A stretch of DNA of 64,000 nucleotides from Aurantimonas aggregata (lineage in GTDB: Bacteria; Pseudomonadota; Alphaproteobacteria; Rhizobiales; Rhizobiaceae): positions 62,001 through 126,000 of the forward strand of contig NZ_JAAAMJ010000005.1 of assembly GCF_010500835.1 (NCBI RefSeq), given 5' to 3'. The translations under genes were made by a program, and so were the position numbers. This document shows positions 1 to 11,732 of this stretch, piece after piece (within the stretch, counting starts at the first letter, position 1; every line of letters starts with the position of its first letter). The notes beneath the pieces were generated by a model, which saw only the letters and a program-made list of their open reading frames with translations, was not told the origin of the DNA and did not search any database.

Positions 1-402
1 GGCGAGGATTCGGTCGAGCTTGCGCTCCGAGGTGAGGTTGACCGTGTCCGAGGAGGCCATCACCGCATCGAACAAACCGAGATGATCGGCGACCGCGTGG
101 GCGAGTTTCTCGTTCGCGCCGGTGGCAAGGATGATGGTGCGGCCTGCCGCCTTCTCGCGGCGGAGCAGCGCGACCACTTCCTCCCGGTAAGGCAGCAGCG
201 CGGGGTCCAGTTCGCAGCTGTGGGCGAGCTCCGCCTTCAGCCGCGCCTTGCCCTCAAACAGCCAGCCCGGGACCCGCAGCAACGCGACCGGCCGCTGGCG
301 CGCGACGAGGAAAAGGGTCTCCCACAACAGATCGCTGCGGATGAGCGTGCCGTCGAGGTCGACGAAGATCGGTCGTTCAGTCTGCGGCGCTCTGGCGTCC
401 AC
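1..402 (-). CDS. HAD-family hydrolase domain, N-terminal part of a probable HAD-UbiA prenyltransferase (cut by window edge)
   Basis: The first 134 codons of a minus-strand gene are present; the rest lies left of base 1. The HAD motif I (FVDLDGTLIRSD) has its two aspartates at residues 15 and 17, followed by a helical cap and a motif II region (IILATGANE). The run ASSDTVNLTSERK near the cut resembles the HAD module that precedes a UbiA prenyltransferase domain in many rhizobial proteins, so I infer a HAD-UbiA fusion; the UbiA half is not visible. A GTG at 402 is the only start codon I found between the upstream in-frame stop and the motif. It could also be a stand-alone HAD phosphatase. Confidence 0.7.
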   Translation of the reverse strand, partial: MDARAPQTERPIFVDLDGTLIRSDLLWETLFLVARQRPVALLRVPGWLFEGKARLKAELAHSCELDPALLPYREEVVALLRREKAAGRTIILATGANEKLAHAVADHLGLFDAVMASSDTVNLTSERKLDRILA

Positions 403-789
403 CGGTCATGCTCCCCCTGTCGCATCCAGCAACGGATCGCGTGAAGTCCGACCACATCAGTGAGCCAAAGCAGTTTCGACGGGGTGAATTCTGCCCGTCA
501 CAGCGGACCTTGCGGAAGATCAAGCTGCAAAGGGAGTCAACAAACTGCCAATTTGCCGGAGAGCAATTGACGAAATGGCAGCCGTCCGGCAGGCCGTCGC
601 CGGCTCGGCCGAGGCAGGGCGGCATCCGTCTTCGCGACCAAGTCGCGGATTTCGCTGATTGTGCCCTTCCGGATTGCCATTCTCTTCCCTATAAGGCGGC
701 CTCAGCCTCTCAGGAAAGATCTGCCGCCGGCCGCGCTATGCGCGGGTTCCGGGATTTCGGCACGCAACAACAGCGGATTTAGCCCTCCC
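403..789. other. Intergenic region upstream of carB
   Basis: This 387-base gap separates the divergent HAD gene and carB. It holds a possible carB promoter near 667-695 and a compact leader hairpin, CCGCGC (731-736) with GCGCGG (740-745) and a three-base loop. I see no convincing gene; the short open frames here do not look like protein. Confidence 0.5.
667..695 (+). promoter_or_regulatory. Candidate carB promoter
   Basis: A good -10 like element TATAAG lies at 690-695. The best -35 at 17-base spacing is the poor match TTCCGG (667-672). It would give a leader of roughly 90 bases before the carB ATG. Only the -10 is persuasive. Confidence 0.3.
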
Positions 790-4221
<3,432 letters not shown>

Positions 4222-4387
4222 TTGCAACAACGCCGCTCGGACGGGCGAATCAGACATCTTCGCAGTCCGTACTCACGCTGGTTCCGAACGGGTCGCACCG
4301 TCCGGAGCCGGTTTGTTATTGTGCCCCGGCCATGCCGGCAATGAACATAAGACGACCGGTCAGCCGGACGTCGGAAAGGTGGAGGCG

Positions 4388-4861
4388 ATGGACAAGGTCC
4401 CGATGACGAGTGCCGGCTTCGAGTCGCTCAAGGAAGAGCTTCGTCGGCGTCAGCAGGAAGAGCGCCCGCGCATCATCGCGGCGATCTCCGAGGCGCGCGC
4501 TCACGGCGATCTCTCGGAGAACGCCGAGTATCACGCCGCCAAGGAATCGCAGAGCCTGAACGAGGGCCGGATCTCCGAATTGGAAGACCTGACGGCCCGC
4601 GCCGAGGTCATCGACGTCGCCAAGATGTCGGGCGACCGGGTCAAGTTCGGCGCGATCGTCAAGCTGGTCGACGAGGATACCGAGGAAGAGAAGACCTACC
4701 AGATCGTTGGCGACCAGGAAGCCGACGTGAAGAATGGCCGGATCTCGATCTCCTCCCCGATCGCGCGGGCGCTGATCGGCAAAGGTGAAGGCGACACGGT
4801 CGAGGTCACCGCGCCGGGCGGTGCGCGCTCCTATGAGATCCTCGAGCTCCGCTGGGGCTGA
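4388..4861 (+). CDS. greA: Transcription elongation factor GreA
   Basis: GreA rescues backtracked RNA polymerase by stimulating cleavage of the 3' end of the transcript. The 157-residue product matches the family length: an N-terminal antiparallel coiled coil with the acidic tip ([18 protein letters not shown]) that reaches the polymerase active centre, then an FKBP-like C-terminal domain ending in EILELRWG. The ATG at 4388 follows a strong GGAGG ribosome site (4380-4384) and gives the canonical N terminus [13 protein letters not shown]. It lies 166 bases after carB, in a carB-greA-lpsB order known from rhizobia. Confidence 0.97.
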   Translation: MDKVPMTSAGFESLKEELRRRQQEERPRIIAAISEARAHGDLSENAEYHAAKESQSLNEGRISELEDLTARAEVIDVAKMSGDRVKFGAIVKLVDEDTEEEKTYQIVGDQEADVKNGRISISSPIARALIGKGEGDTVEVTAPGGARSYEILELRWG

Positions 4862-4875
4862 TAGTTCCGACATAT

Positions 4876-4916
4876 CCGTGGTCCTCCGCCTGAGTCTCTC
4901 GGGCGGATGACCACGG
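4876..4916 (+). terminator. Hairpin after greA
   Basis: CCGTGGTC-C-TCCGCC at 4876-4890 pairs with GGCGGA-T-GACCACGG ending at 4916, a 14-pair stem with one internal mismatch. It starts 14 bases after the greA stop. There is no U-run after it, so it may terminate weakly or protect the 3' end. Confidence 0.55.
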
Positions 4917-5071
4917 AGAGCAATATGGCTTCCCCCTTGTCCGGCCATGCTCGACCCGAGATTGGCCGGCCCGGTTGCCGGAATGTGATTGCATTCCCGT
5001 GATCGGCAAAGGCCTTCGCGATTGCGCGACCCGGTCCGTTTCCCTCGCCCCTTCGGCACGAGAACAGCCCC

Positions 5072-6130
5072 ATGACCATCCGCGACGTCGAGGTCATCGC
5101 GCCGAACTTCAAGCGTCGCCTGTCCGGCGTAACCTCGACGATCGTCCAGCTGCTGCCGTTGCAGGCCCGCGACATCGGCATCGCGACGATGGGGCCGGAC
5201 GTGCTGCCGGACTCCGTCCCGCGGCTCGGCTACGGCGCGCTTCTCGCCTTGTGGCAACGGTCGACCCGGAATAAGCGCCGCATCTGGCACGCCCGACGCA
5301 ACACCGAGATGCTGGCCGGCGTCGTCCTTCGCGACATCTTGCGGATGAAGCTGCGGCTGCTCTTCACCTCGGCGGCGCAGCGCCGCCACACGGCCTGGAC
5401 GCGCTTCCTGATCCGGCGGATGGACGCGGTGATCGCCACCAGCGAACGCAGCGCGGCGTTTCTCGACGTGCCCGCCACGGTCATCCTGCACGGCATCGAC
5501 CTCGACCGTTTCGGCCCGGAAAGCCCGCAGCCGGCGGAGGCTGTCGTCGATGAATTCGAGGGCCGGCGCGTCGTCGGCTGCGCGGGGCGCATCCGCCACC
5601 AGAAGGGCACCGACGTCTTCGTCGACGCGATGATCGCCCTGCTGCCCTCGCGGCCAGGCTGGGTCGCCGTGATGACCGGCCGCACCACGGCCGAACATTC
5701 AGCCTTCGAAGCCGAACTGCGCGACCGGATCGAGAATGCCGGGCTTTCCGACCGCATCCGGTTCCTCGGCGAGGTCGACGACGTCGCACCGTGGTTCCGC
5801 CGCTTCGATCTCTATGTCGCGCCACCACGCAACGAAGGCTTCGGCCTGACGCCGCTGGAGGCGATGGCGAGCGGCACGCCGGTCGTGGCGAGCGACGCCG
5901 GCGCGTTCGCCGAGATGATCGTGGATGGCACGACGGGTCGGGTGGTACCGGCCGGCGATGCCGCTGCGCTCGCCGCAGCGATCGCGCCCTTCCTCGACGA
6001 CGATGCCCTCCGCCGGCGTGCGGGCGAGGCGGCGCTTGCCCATGTCCGGGCGGCGTTCCCGCTGGCCCGCGAGGCAGATCAGATCGGCGCGGTCTACCGC
6101 TCGCTCTGGGCGATCGACGATCGCGACTGA
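5072..6130 (+). CDS. lpsB: LPS core glycosyltransferase, LpsB/LpcC type (GT4)
   Basis: A 352-residue GT-B glycosyltransferase of family GT4. The N terminus (VEVIAPNFKRRLSGVTSTI) is the one I associate with rhizobial LpsB/LpcC, the mannosyltransferase that extends the inner LPS core. The C-terminal half has the nucleotide-sugar site: GCAGRIRHQKG, VMTGR, then the E-x7-E motif EGFGLTPLE at residues 255-263. It acts at the inner face of the cytoplasmic membrane. In Sinorhizobium meliloti lpsB also sits beside greA, which supports the call. Its last 37 bases overlap the 3' end of the convergent GT25 gene. The exact sugar is inferred from the family. Confidence 0.85.
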   Translation: MTIRDVEVIAPNFKRRLSGVTSTIVQLLPLQARDIGIATMGPDVLPDSVPRLGYGALLALWQRSTRNKRRIWHARRNTEMLAGVVLRDILRMKLRLLFTSAAQRRHTAWTRFLIRRMDAVIATSERSAAFLDVPATVILHGIDLDRFGPESPQPAEAVVDEFEGRRVVGCAGRIRHQKGTDVFVDAMIALLPSRPGWVAVMTGRTTAEHSAFEAELRDRIENAGLSDRIRFLGEVDDVAPWFRRFDLYVAPPRNEGFGLTPLEAMASGTPVVASDAGAFAEMIVDGTTGRVVPAGDAAALAAAIAPFLDDDALRRRAGEAALAHVRAAFPLAREADQIGAVYRSLWAIDDRD

Positions 6131-6948
6131 AGATCTGCCTCAGGCTCGCCGGCCTGCCGGAACTCGTCGAGATCGACCGCCGGGCATCGAAGCTCCAGCG
6201 GCCCCAGCCGCCCCAGCTGATAGCGGATCAGGGCGAACTGCCCGGCGATCCGCCTGGCCCGGTATTTTATCGCGCCCTCGCGCAGCGTCAGCCTCAGGCG
6301 CGGCTGGTGGATCTGCGTCACCGTGGCGATGCCGGGATCGATGCCCTCGCCCGCGAGGATATGCGCCTGCACCGCCAGCGCGGGCTCCGCCTGCGCGATC
6401 CGCAGTCGCCCGTGCTGGTACATGAAGGCGTCCGCCGGTGCGGCATCGGTGGCAAGGGCGTCCAGCAGCTTTCGCGCACCCGCCGGGCTCACATAATAGG
6501 CGGCGGTGCCGGTCTTCTCGCGTGCCACGGCGGTCAGCCGCGTGCCAGCCTGCCCGACAGGCTTCGACCGCCGGAAGAATTTCCGGCGGCCGTACCATTC
6601 GAGATTGACGTTGTCCCACTCGGTCGGCGGCGGCGAGCGCAGGAACGCCGCCAGCCGCGGCGAAAGCACCGCGTCGTCCTCCAACACAACGAGGCCGTCG
6701 GTGCTGGCGGCGGCGCGCTCCCAGAGCTGCGCGTGGGACAGAAGAACGGCGATCTCGATCCGGGTGATCGGCCGTTGCCAGCGCCGCGACAGGGAAGCGA
6801 AGGTCCGGTGGTCGACGTCCGGACCTTCGAGCGCCCGGACCCGCTCGAGGCCGAGGCCGAGCCGGCGGGCCTGCCGCTCCATGAAGTCGCGCCGTTCGAC
6901 CGCGCGATCGAGATTGATGAAGTAGGCGGGCAGCACCGTATCGACCAT
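6094..6948 (-). CDS. Glycosyltransferase family 25 protein (LPS core type)
   Basis: A 284-residue GT25-family protein, the family of LPS galactosyl/glucosyltransferases (LgtB/Lex2B, LpsA). Seen: the N-terminal motif AYFINLDRAVERRDFMERQ, the acceptor-side SHAQLWERA and the acidic LEDDAVLS segment, followed by an aromatic NLEWYGRRKFF. The C-terminal third is basic. It starts 15 bases after the trkH stop and is probably co-transcribed with trkH. Being tail-to-tail with lpsB, it may add to the same LPS core. Donor and acceptor cannot be read from sequence. A second GT25 gene lies at 39450-40202. Confidence 0.85.
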   Translation of the reverse strand: MVDTVLPAYFINLDRAVERRDFMERQARRLGLGLERVRALEGPDVDHRTFASLSRRWQRPITRIEIAVLLSHAQLWERAAASTDGLVVLEDDAVLSPRLAAFLRSPPPTEWDNVNLEWYGRRKFFRRSKPVGQAGTRLTAVAREKTGTAAYYVSPAGARKLLDALATDAAPADAFMYQHGRLRIAQAEPALAVQAHILAGEGIDPGIATVTQIHQPRLRLTLREGAIKYRARRIAGQFALIRYQLGRLGPLELRCPAVDLDEFRQAGEPEADLQSRSSIAQSER

Positions 6949-6963
6949 TTCCGTCCCTCTCCC

Positions 6964-8349
6964 CTAGTCCATCCAGACGGACGGAAACAGCAGGATGAGG
7001 ACCGTCACCAGCTCGAGGCGGCCGAGCAGCATCACCGCCGAGAGAACCCACAAGGCGGCGTCGGGCAGGCTGGCGAAATTGCCGGCGGGGCCGATGATCT
7101 GGCCGAAGCCCGGGCCGACATTGGAAATTGCCGTGAGGGAGCCGGAAAACGCCGTGATCAGGTCGAGGCCGATCATCGTCAGAAGCACCGTGCCCATCAG
7201 CAGGGTGCCGAAATACAGGAAGAAGAAGATCGTCACGGTCTGGATCGTCTGGGTCGAGATGTCGTCGTTGCCGTATTTCAGGCGGATGACGGAATGCGGC
7301 CGGACGAGGCGGCGGAAGCTGGCGCGCACGACGAGATAGAGGATGACGAGCCGGTTGGCCTTGATGCCGCCGGAGGTCGAGCCGGCGCAGCCGCCGAGGA
7401 AGGTCGCCAGGAAGAAGATCCCGATCGCCGCGTTCGACCAGAGCGTATAGTCGTCCGAGGCATAGCCCGTGGTGGTGATCACCGAGACGAGGTTGAAGGC
7501 CGACGAGATCAGCGCCTCGCCGAACGGCGTCTCGTTGATGATCCGGCGGGTCACCGCGATCGAGAAGCTGAGGACGAGGCAGGTCATCAGGAAGACGAGG
7601 ATCTGCGGGTCGCGCCAGAGCTGGAAGCGGCGCGGCAGGAAAGCCTTGATGTAGACGACGAAGGGCAAAGCGCCGAGGATCATGAAAAGCGTCGAGGCAA
7701 CGAGGATGCGGTTGTCCTCGAAGAACCCCATCGAGGCGTCGTGGGTGGAGTAGCCGCCGGTCGAGAGCGTCGTCATGGCGTGATTGATGGCGTCGAAGAA
7801 GCTCATTCCCAGCGAGGTATACGCCGCCGCGCACAGCATCGTCAGCGTGACATAGGCGGTGATCAGCCCGCCGGTCAGCTGGTTCACCCGCGGCAGCACC
7901 TTGTCCGACTTGTCGGAGCTTTCCATGTGGAACAGCGCCATCCCGCCGGCCTGTAGCGAGGGCAGGATCAGCAACACCATGCCGATGATGCCGATGCCGC
8001 CCAACCACTGCAGCAGCGAGCGCCACAGCAGGATACCGGGCGGCAGCGCGTCGAGACCGGAGATCACCGTCGACCCGGTGGTGGTCAGCCCCGACATCGC
8101 TTCGAAGAACGCTCCGGCATAGGTGACGTTGACCGAGGAGAAATAGATCGGCAGCGAGCCGACGACCGTCGCGAACAGCCAGACCGTGGTGACCAGCAGG
8201 AAGCCGAGGCGCGGCGTGAATTTCGGTCGCTCGCCGCGCGTGGCGACGGCGATCAGCACGCAGACCATGCCGACCATGAAGCCGGAGCCGACGAACACCC
8301 GCCAGTCGTCGTTGCTGTCGGCAAGATCGACGAGGGCCGGCAGCACCAT
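6964..8349 (-). CDS. trkH: TrkH-family potassium transporter subunit (start uncertain)
   Basis: TrkH forms the membrane channel of the Trk K+ uptake system, gated by the cytoplasmic TrkA protein, which is not in this window. The frame from the ATG at 8349 gives 461 residues with repeated membrane-pore-membrane units; the glycine-rich filter regions include SGLTTTGST, TLSTGGYSTHD, TTTGYASDD and SNVGPGFG. Homology-like sequence (ILRTIAHVTSIFGLGLAAA) continues upstream in the same frame to a TAG next to 8465, yet that stretch has no ATG, GTG or TTG. Either translation starts at 8349 with a shortened first helix, or a rare start codon or sequence error is involved. The next gene, GT25, follows after 15 bases. 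Confidence 0.88.
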   Translation of the reverse strand: MVLPALVDLADSNDDWRVFVGSGFMVGMVCVLIAVATRGERPKFTPRLGFLLVTTVWLFATVVGSLPIYFSSVNVTYAGAFFEAMSGLTTTGSTVISGLDALPPGILLWRSLLQWLGGIGIIGMVLLILPSLQAGGMALFHMESSDKSDKVLPRVNQLTGGLITAYVTLTMLCAAAYTSLGMSFFDAINHAMTTLSTGGYSTHDASMGFFEDNRILVASTLFMILGALPFVVYIKAFLPRRFQLWRDPQILVFLMTCLVLSFSIAVTRRIINETPFGEALISSAFNLVSVITTTGYASDDYTLWSNAAIGIFFLATFLGGCAGSTSGGIKANRLVILYLVVRASFRRLVRPHSVIRLKYGNDDISTQTIQTVTIFFFLYFGTLLMGTVLLTMIGLDLITAFSGSLTAISNVGPGFGQIIGPAGNFASLPDAALWVLSAVMLLGRLELVTVLILLFPSVWMD

Positions 8350-8617
8350 CGCGGCAGCGAGGCCTAGCCCGAAGATCGAGGTGACGTGGGCGATAGTCCT
8401 GAGGATGGATCGCTCCCGCGGCGTGTCGAAGGCGCACCCGTTGCCGGCGCGATCGGCGCTCTTCTAGCGCCTCCCCCGCCCCTCGGCAATCGCCGCAAAC
8501 GGGGTCGACGCCCTGTGCCCTCACCTGGGCTGCCGTGTTGCAGCCCGGCAACCCCTCGTCTATTGAACGGTCATGTTTGCGAGGCCATCTGCCAGAGGCC
8601 ATCGAAGCGAGGCCACC

Positions 8618-9589
8618 ATGACCGAACGCCATGCGGAAGTACTGATCCTGGGTTCCGGCCCTGCCGGCTACACGGCGGCGATCTATGCCGCCCGTGCCAT
8701 GATGAAGCCGCTGCTCGTCGCCGGCCTGCAGGAGGGTGGGCAGCTCACCATCACCACCGACGTCGAGAACTATCCGGGCTTCGCCGATCCGATCCAGGGT
8801 CCTTGGCTGATGGAGCAGATGAAGGCGCAGGCCCTGCACGTCGGCGCCGAGATGGCGAGCGACCTGATCGTCTCGGCCGATCTGCGCCAGCGGCCGTTCC
8901 GGCTCATCGGCGATTCCGGCACCGTCTATACCTGCGACGCGCTGATCATCGCGACGGGTGCCCAGGCCAAGTGGCTCGGCCTGCCCAGCGAGAACACCTT
9001 CCAGGGCTTCGGCGTCTCGGCCTGCGCAACCTGCGACGGCTTCTTCTATCGCGGCAAGGACGTCGTGGTCGTCGGCGGCGGCAACACCGCCGTCGAGGAA
9101 GCGCTGTATCTGTCGAACATCGCCAGCAAGGTGACGGTGGTGCATCGCCGCGACGAGTTCCGCGCCGAGCGCATCCTGCAGAACCGGCTGTTCGCGACGC
9201 CCAATGTCGAGGTGATCTGGGACACCGCGATCGACGAGATCGTCGGGCAGACCGAGCCGATGAAGTCGGTCGAGGGCGTGCGGCTGCGCAACCGGGTTTC
9301 CGGGGAGATCGTCGAGCGCAAGACCGACGGCGTGTTCGTGGCGATCGGCCATGCCCCGGCGGTCGAGCTGTTCGTCGGTCAGCTGAAGCAGAAGCCGTCC
9401 GGCTATCTCTGGGTCGAGCCGGGCACGACGCAGACGTCGGTACCGGGCGTGTTCGCCGCCGGCGACGTGGCCGACGACGTCTATCGGCAGGCGGTCACGG
9501 CGGCAGGCCTTGGATGCATGGCAGCCCTCGAAGCCGAGAAATGGCTGGCGGCCCGCAACGCCGACGAGACCCGCGTCGCCGCGGAGTAG
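8618..9589 (+). CDS. trxB: Thioredoxin-disulfide reductase
   Basis: TrxB uses NADPH and FAD to reduce thioredoxin in the cytoplasm. The 323-residue protein shows the FAD site GSGPAGYTAAIYAARA, the redox-active CATC pair at Cys136 and Cys139 (SACATCDGFF), the NADPH site VVVGGGNTAVEEALYL and the C-terminal FAD motif GVFAAGDVAD. The ATG at 8618 is preferred over an in-frame ATG 15 codons upstream because it puts the conserved start directly before the FAD motif. It is divergent from trkH and followed after 54 bases by the lsrB-like gene, a pairing known in rhizobia. Confidence 0.97.
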   Translation: MTERHAEVLILGSGPAGYTAAIYAARAMMKPLLVAGLQEGGQLTITTDVENYPGFADPIQGPWLMEQMKAQALHVGAEMASDLIVSADLRQRPFRLIGDSGTVYTCDALIIATGAQAKWLGLPSENTFQGFGVSACATCDGFFYRGKDVVVVGGGNTAVEEALYLSNIASKVTVVHRRDEFRAERILQNRLFATPNVEVIWDTAIDEIVGQTEPMKSVEGVRLRNRVSGEIVERKTDGVFVAIGHAPAVELFVGQLKQKPSGYLWVEPGTTQTSVPGVFAAGDVADDVYRQAVTAAGLGCMAALEAEKWLAARNADETRVAAE

Positions 9590-9643
9590 CACTCGCCGAA
9601 GGCGTTAAGCCTTCTTCCAAGGCCATTCGAGGAAAAACCACCC

Positions 9644-10540
9644 ATGGCGCTCGATTGGGACAAGCTGCGGATCTTCCATGCTGCGGCGGAGGCGGGCTCG
9701 TTCACCCACGCCGCGGACGCGCTCAATCTGAGCCAGTCCGCGATCAGCCGGCAGGTCGCCGCGCTCGAGAACGAGATCGGCGTGCCGCTCTTCCACCGCC
9801 ATGCCCGCGGGCTGGTGCTGTCCGAGCAGGGCGAACTGCTCTTCCAGACCGCCAATGACGTGCTCAAGCGGCTAGAGGCAGTGCGCGTCCAGCTCACCGA
9901 GACGCGCGAGAAGCCGACCGGCAAGCTCCGCGTCACCACCACGGTCGGCCTCGGCTCGGGCTGGCTGACCGAGCGGTCGAAGGAGTTCCTCGAGCTCTAT
10001 CCCGAGCTGGAGTTGCAGCTGGTCTTCGACAACGAGGAGATCGACCTCACCATGCGCAAGGCGGACGCGGCGATCCGCCTGCGCCAGCCGCAGCAGCCGG
10101 ACCTGATCCAGCGCCGGCTCTTCACCGTGCACCTGCACGTCTATGCGGCGCCTTCGTATCTCGCCCGCTTCGGCACGCCGGAGACGATCGAGGATCTCGA
10201 CCATCACCGGATCATCACCTTCGGCGAGCCGGCGCCGAACTATCTGCGCAACCTCAACACGCTGGAGACGGTCGGCCTGCCCGAGGGCAAGTCGCGCAGC
10301 CCCATCCTGCAGATCAACAATCTCATGGCGATCCGCTCGGCGATCGAGAGCGGCATCGGCCTGGCGCTGCTGCCGGACTACATGGTCGACAAGCGCGCCA
10401 AGCTGGTCCAGGTCCTGCCGGAGATGGAGATGCCGACCTTCGACACCTATCTCTGCTACCCCGAGCAGATGCGCAGCGCCGCCAAGCTCAAGGTGTTCCG
10501 GGATTTCCTGATCTCCAAGGCCCGCACCTGGGCGTTCTGA
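9644..10540 (+). CDS. lsrB: LysR-family regulator, LsrB/VtlR type
   Basis: A 298-residue LysR-type regulator. The winged helix-turn-helix fills residues 1-65 (FHAAAEAGSFTHAADALN, then LSQSAISRQVAALE) and a periplasmic-binding-like effector domain follows from about residue 90. Its place directly after trxB matches S. meliloti lsrB; VtlR of Brucella and Agrobacterium is the same family and controls small-RNA genes and stress or host functions. The only cysteine I see is Cys271 near the C terminus. S. meliloti LsrB is reported to sense redox through several cysteines, so redox sensing here is doubtful. The assignment to LsrB rests on overall sequence feel plus gene order. Confidence 0.8.
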   Translation: MALDWDKLRIFHAAAEAGSFTHAADALNLSQSAISRQVAALENEIGVPLFHRHARGLVLSEQGELLFQTANDVLKRLEAVRVQLTETREKPTGKLRVTTTVGLGSGWLTERSKEFLELYPELELQLVFDNEEIDLTMRKADAAIRLRQPQQPDLIQRRLFTVHLHVYAAPSYLARFGTPETIEDLDHHRIITFGEPAPNYLRNLNTLETVGLPEGKSRSPILQINNLMAIRSAIESGIGLALLPDYMVDKRAKLVQVLPEMEMPTFDTYLCYPEQMRSAAKLKVFRDFLISKARTWAF

Positions 10541-10574
10541 TCGCCGCGGCACGCCTCATCGTCGTACGGCGATC
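10539..10574 (+). terminator. Possible hairpin after the lsrB-like gene
   Basis: GATCGCCG (10539-10546), overlapping the stop codon, pairs with CGGCGATC (10567-10574) across a 20-base loop. There is no U-run, so it is at most a weak terminator. Confidence 0.3.
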
Positions 10575-10618
10575 GCGACCGGATGGTCTGTCACGCCTCT
10601 GAACGGAGTGTTGTAGCG

Positions 10619-11422
10619 ATGCCGACAGAGACACCCTCCCGGCTCATCGCCATCGGCGACGTCCATGGCGCGGCCGACGAACTGGCGATGCTGCTGGGCG
10701 GCCTCGACAAGGTCGCGCCGGACTGGCCGGTGTATTTCCTGGGCGACATCGTCGACCGCGGGCCCGACAGCCGTCGCGCGATGGACCTCGTCGAAGAGAC
10801 CTTCGCCGCCCGTCCCGGCTCGAAGCTGCTGCTCGGCAATCACGACGACTGGCTGCTGCGCTTCCTGAACGACCGGCTGTCGCCGGAGGAGGCCCTCCAC
10901 TGGTTCGCGCAGGGCGGCGCCGAGACGCTGAGCTCCTATGGCGTCACGCCAGGCGCAGGACTGACCGAGGCGCGCCAGCATGTCCTCGCGGACCGGCCGA
11001 GCCACCTGGGGCTGCTGAACGCTGCCTCGCTGCTGGAAAGCATCGGCGGCTTCGCCTTCGTCCATGCCGGCATCGATCCGCTCCGCCCGCTCGGCGAGCA
11101 GACGCGGCACGACTGCCTCTGGATGCGCGAGCCGTTCCTCGGCCATGTCGGGCGTCTCGACCATGTGGTGGTGCATGGCCATACGCCGCTGAAGGACGGC
11201 ATTCCGGTCGCCACCGAGAACCGTATTTCGATCGATACCGCCGCTGTCTTGAACGGGGCGTTGACGGCGATCCTGATCGATACCGCCGACGGTACGATCG
11301 ATTTCCTGCAGACCCGGAACGACGGAAGCGTCTCCGCGGTCGAGCCGCGTCGGCTGAACCGCGGCCTCGGCACGGCCGTGGACCGGAGGCGGAGCCCCGC
11401 TCGATCGTCGAACCCGCGCTGA
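10619..11422 (+). CDS. PPP-family metallophosphatase (serine/threonine phosphatase type)
   Basis: A 267-residue calcineurin-like phosphoesterase of the bacterial PPP group. All metal-binding motifs are visible: GDVHG (residues 13-17), GDIVDRG (42-48), GNHDDW (73-78), then VHAGID and VVHGHTPL. These use two divalent metals to hydrolyse phosphate esters; bacterial members act on phosphoproteins or diadenosine polyphosphates, and I cannot choose. The ATG at 10619 is used rather than an upstream GTG because the motif region starts soon after and a GGAG lies about 12 bases upstream. The C-terminal tail is basic and low in complexity. It is transcribed in the direction of lsrB. Confidence 0.85.
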   Translation: MPTETPSRLIAIGDVHGAADELAMLLGGLDKVAPDWPVYFLGDIVDRGPDSRRAMDLVEETFAARPGSKLLLGNHDDWLLRFLNDRLSPEEALHWFAQGGAETLSSYGVTPGAGLTEARQHVLADRPSHLGLLNAASLLESIGGFAFVHAGIDPLRPLGEQTRHDCLWMREPFLGHVGRLDHVVVHGHTPLKDGIPVATENRISIDTAAVLNGALTAILIDTADGTIDFLQTRNDGSVSAVEPRRLNRGLGTAVDRRRSPARSSNPR

Positions 11423-11448
11423 GCGGCGGGGGAAACCACGCTGCAGGC

Positions 11449-11535
11449 AAAAAAAAGGGCGGCCCTAGGCCGCCCGAGTAAGGCTGGAGTATCAGGTCAT
11501 GAAAAACCCGATGACCTGATAATGCGCTTACGCAT
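11449..11535 (-). ncRNA. Candidate minus-strand small RNA with intrinsic terminator
   Basis: Read on the minus strand, three hairpins follow one another: ATGCG/CGCAT (11535-11522), a perfect 11-pair TATCAGGTCAT/ATGACCTGATA (11521-11490, ten-base loop), and GGGCGGCC/GGCCGCCC (11475-11457, three-base loop) followed by eight U residues (11456-11449). The last is a textbook intrinsic terminator, yet no minus-strand protein gene lies upstream of it. A short RNA is the simplest explanation. In S. meliloti the AbcR small RNAs lie beside lsrB; here I see only a weak ACTCC anti-ribosome-site stretch, so relation to AbcR is unproven. The 5' end and promoter are unknown. Confidence 0.45.
11457..11475 (-). 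terminator. Intrinsic terminator (minus strand)
   Basis: An eight-pair all-GC stem with loop CTA at 11465-11467, followed on the minus strand by eight U. On the plus strand no U-run follows, so it does not serve the upstream phosphatase gene. Confidence 0.75.
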
Positions 11536-11732
11536 CAATGGTTGCAGAGCTCGCCTACGAATTCGGATTCCGCTGTACGGACGGGCTGGCAGGACCAATT
11601 CGCCGACTGCCGATCGTTTGCAACGCAACCATCCTCATGGGTCGGCGTTATCGCGGGAAGCGCGCCGCACTGTCCCACCGCGAGGACGCGGTTTTGCCTG
11701 CGACCAAACGGAATGACTTCAGGAGTCCCACG

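Larger units (their letters stand above)
11423..11732. other. Intergenic region with strong hairpins
   Basis: This 310-base gap between the phosphatase and the SOUL gene contains three inverted repeats between 11457 and 11535 (described separately) and otherwise no convincing gene. The open frame of the SOUL gene runs back to about 11538, but codons before 11733 show no protein-like pattern. Confidence 0.6.

Noticed and set aside
5791-7956. 721-codon plus-strand frame antisense to GT25 and trkH
   Set aside because: Low-complexity product opposite two clear genes; no start context.
6140-9592. 1150-codon open frame on the minus strand across GT25, trkH and trxB
   Set aside because: It runs through three recognised genes in other frames, and its product is low-complexity Arg/Ala/Gly sequence.
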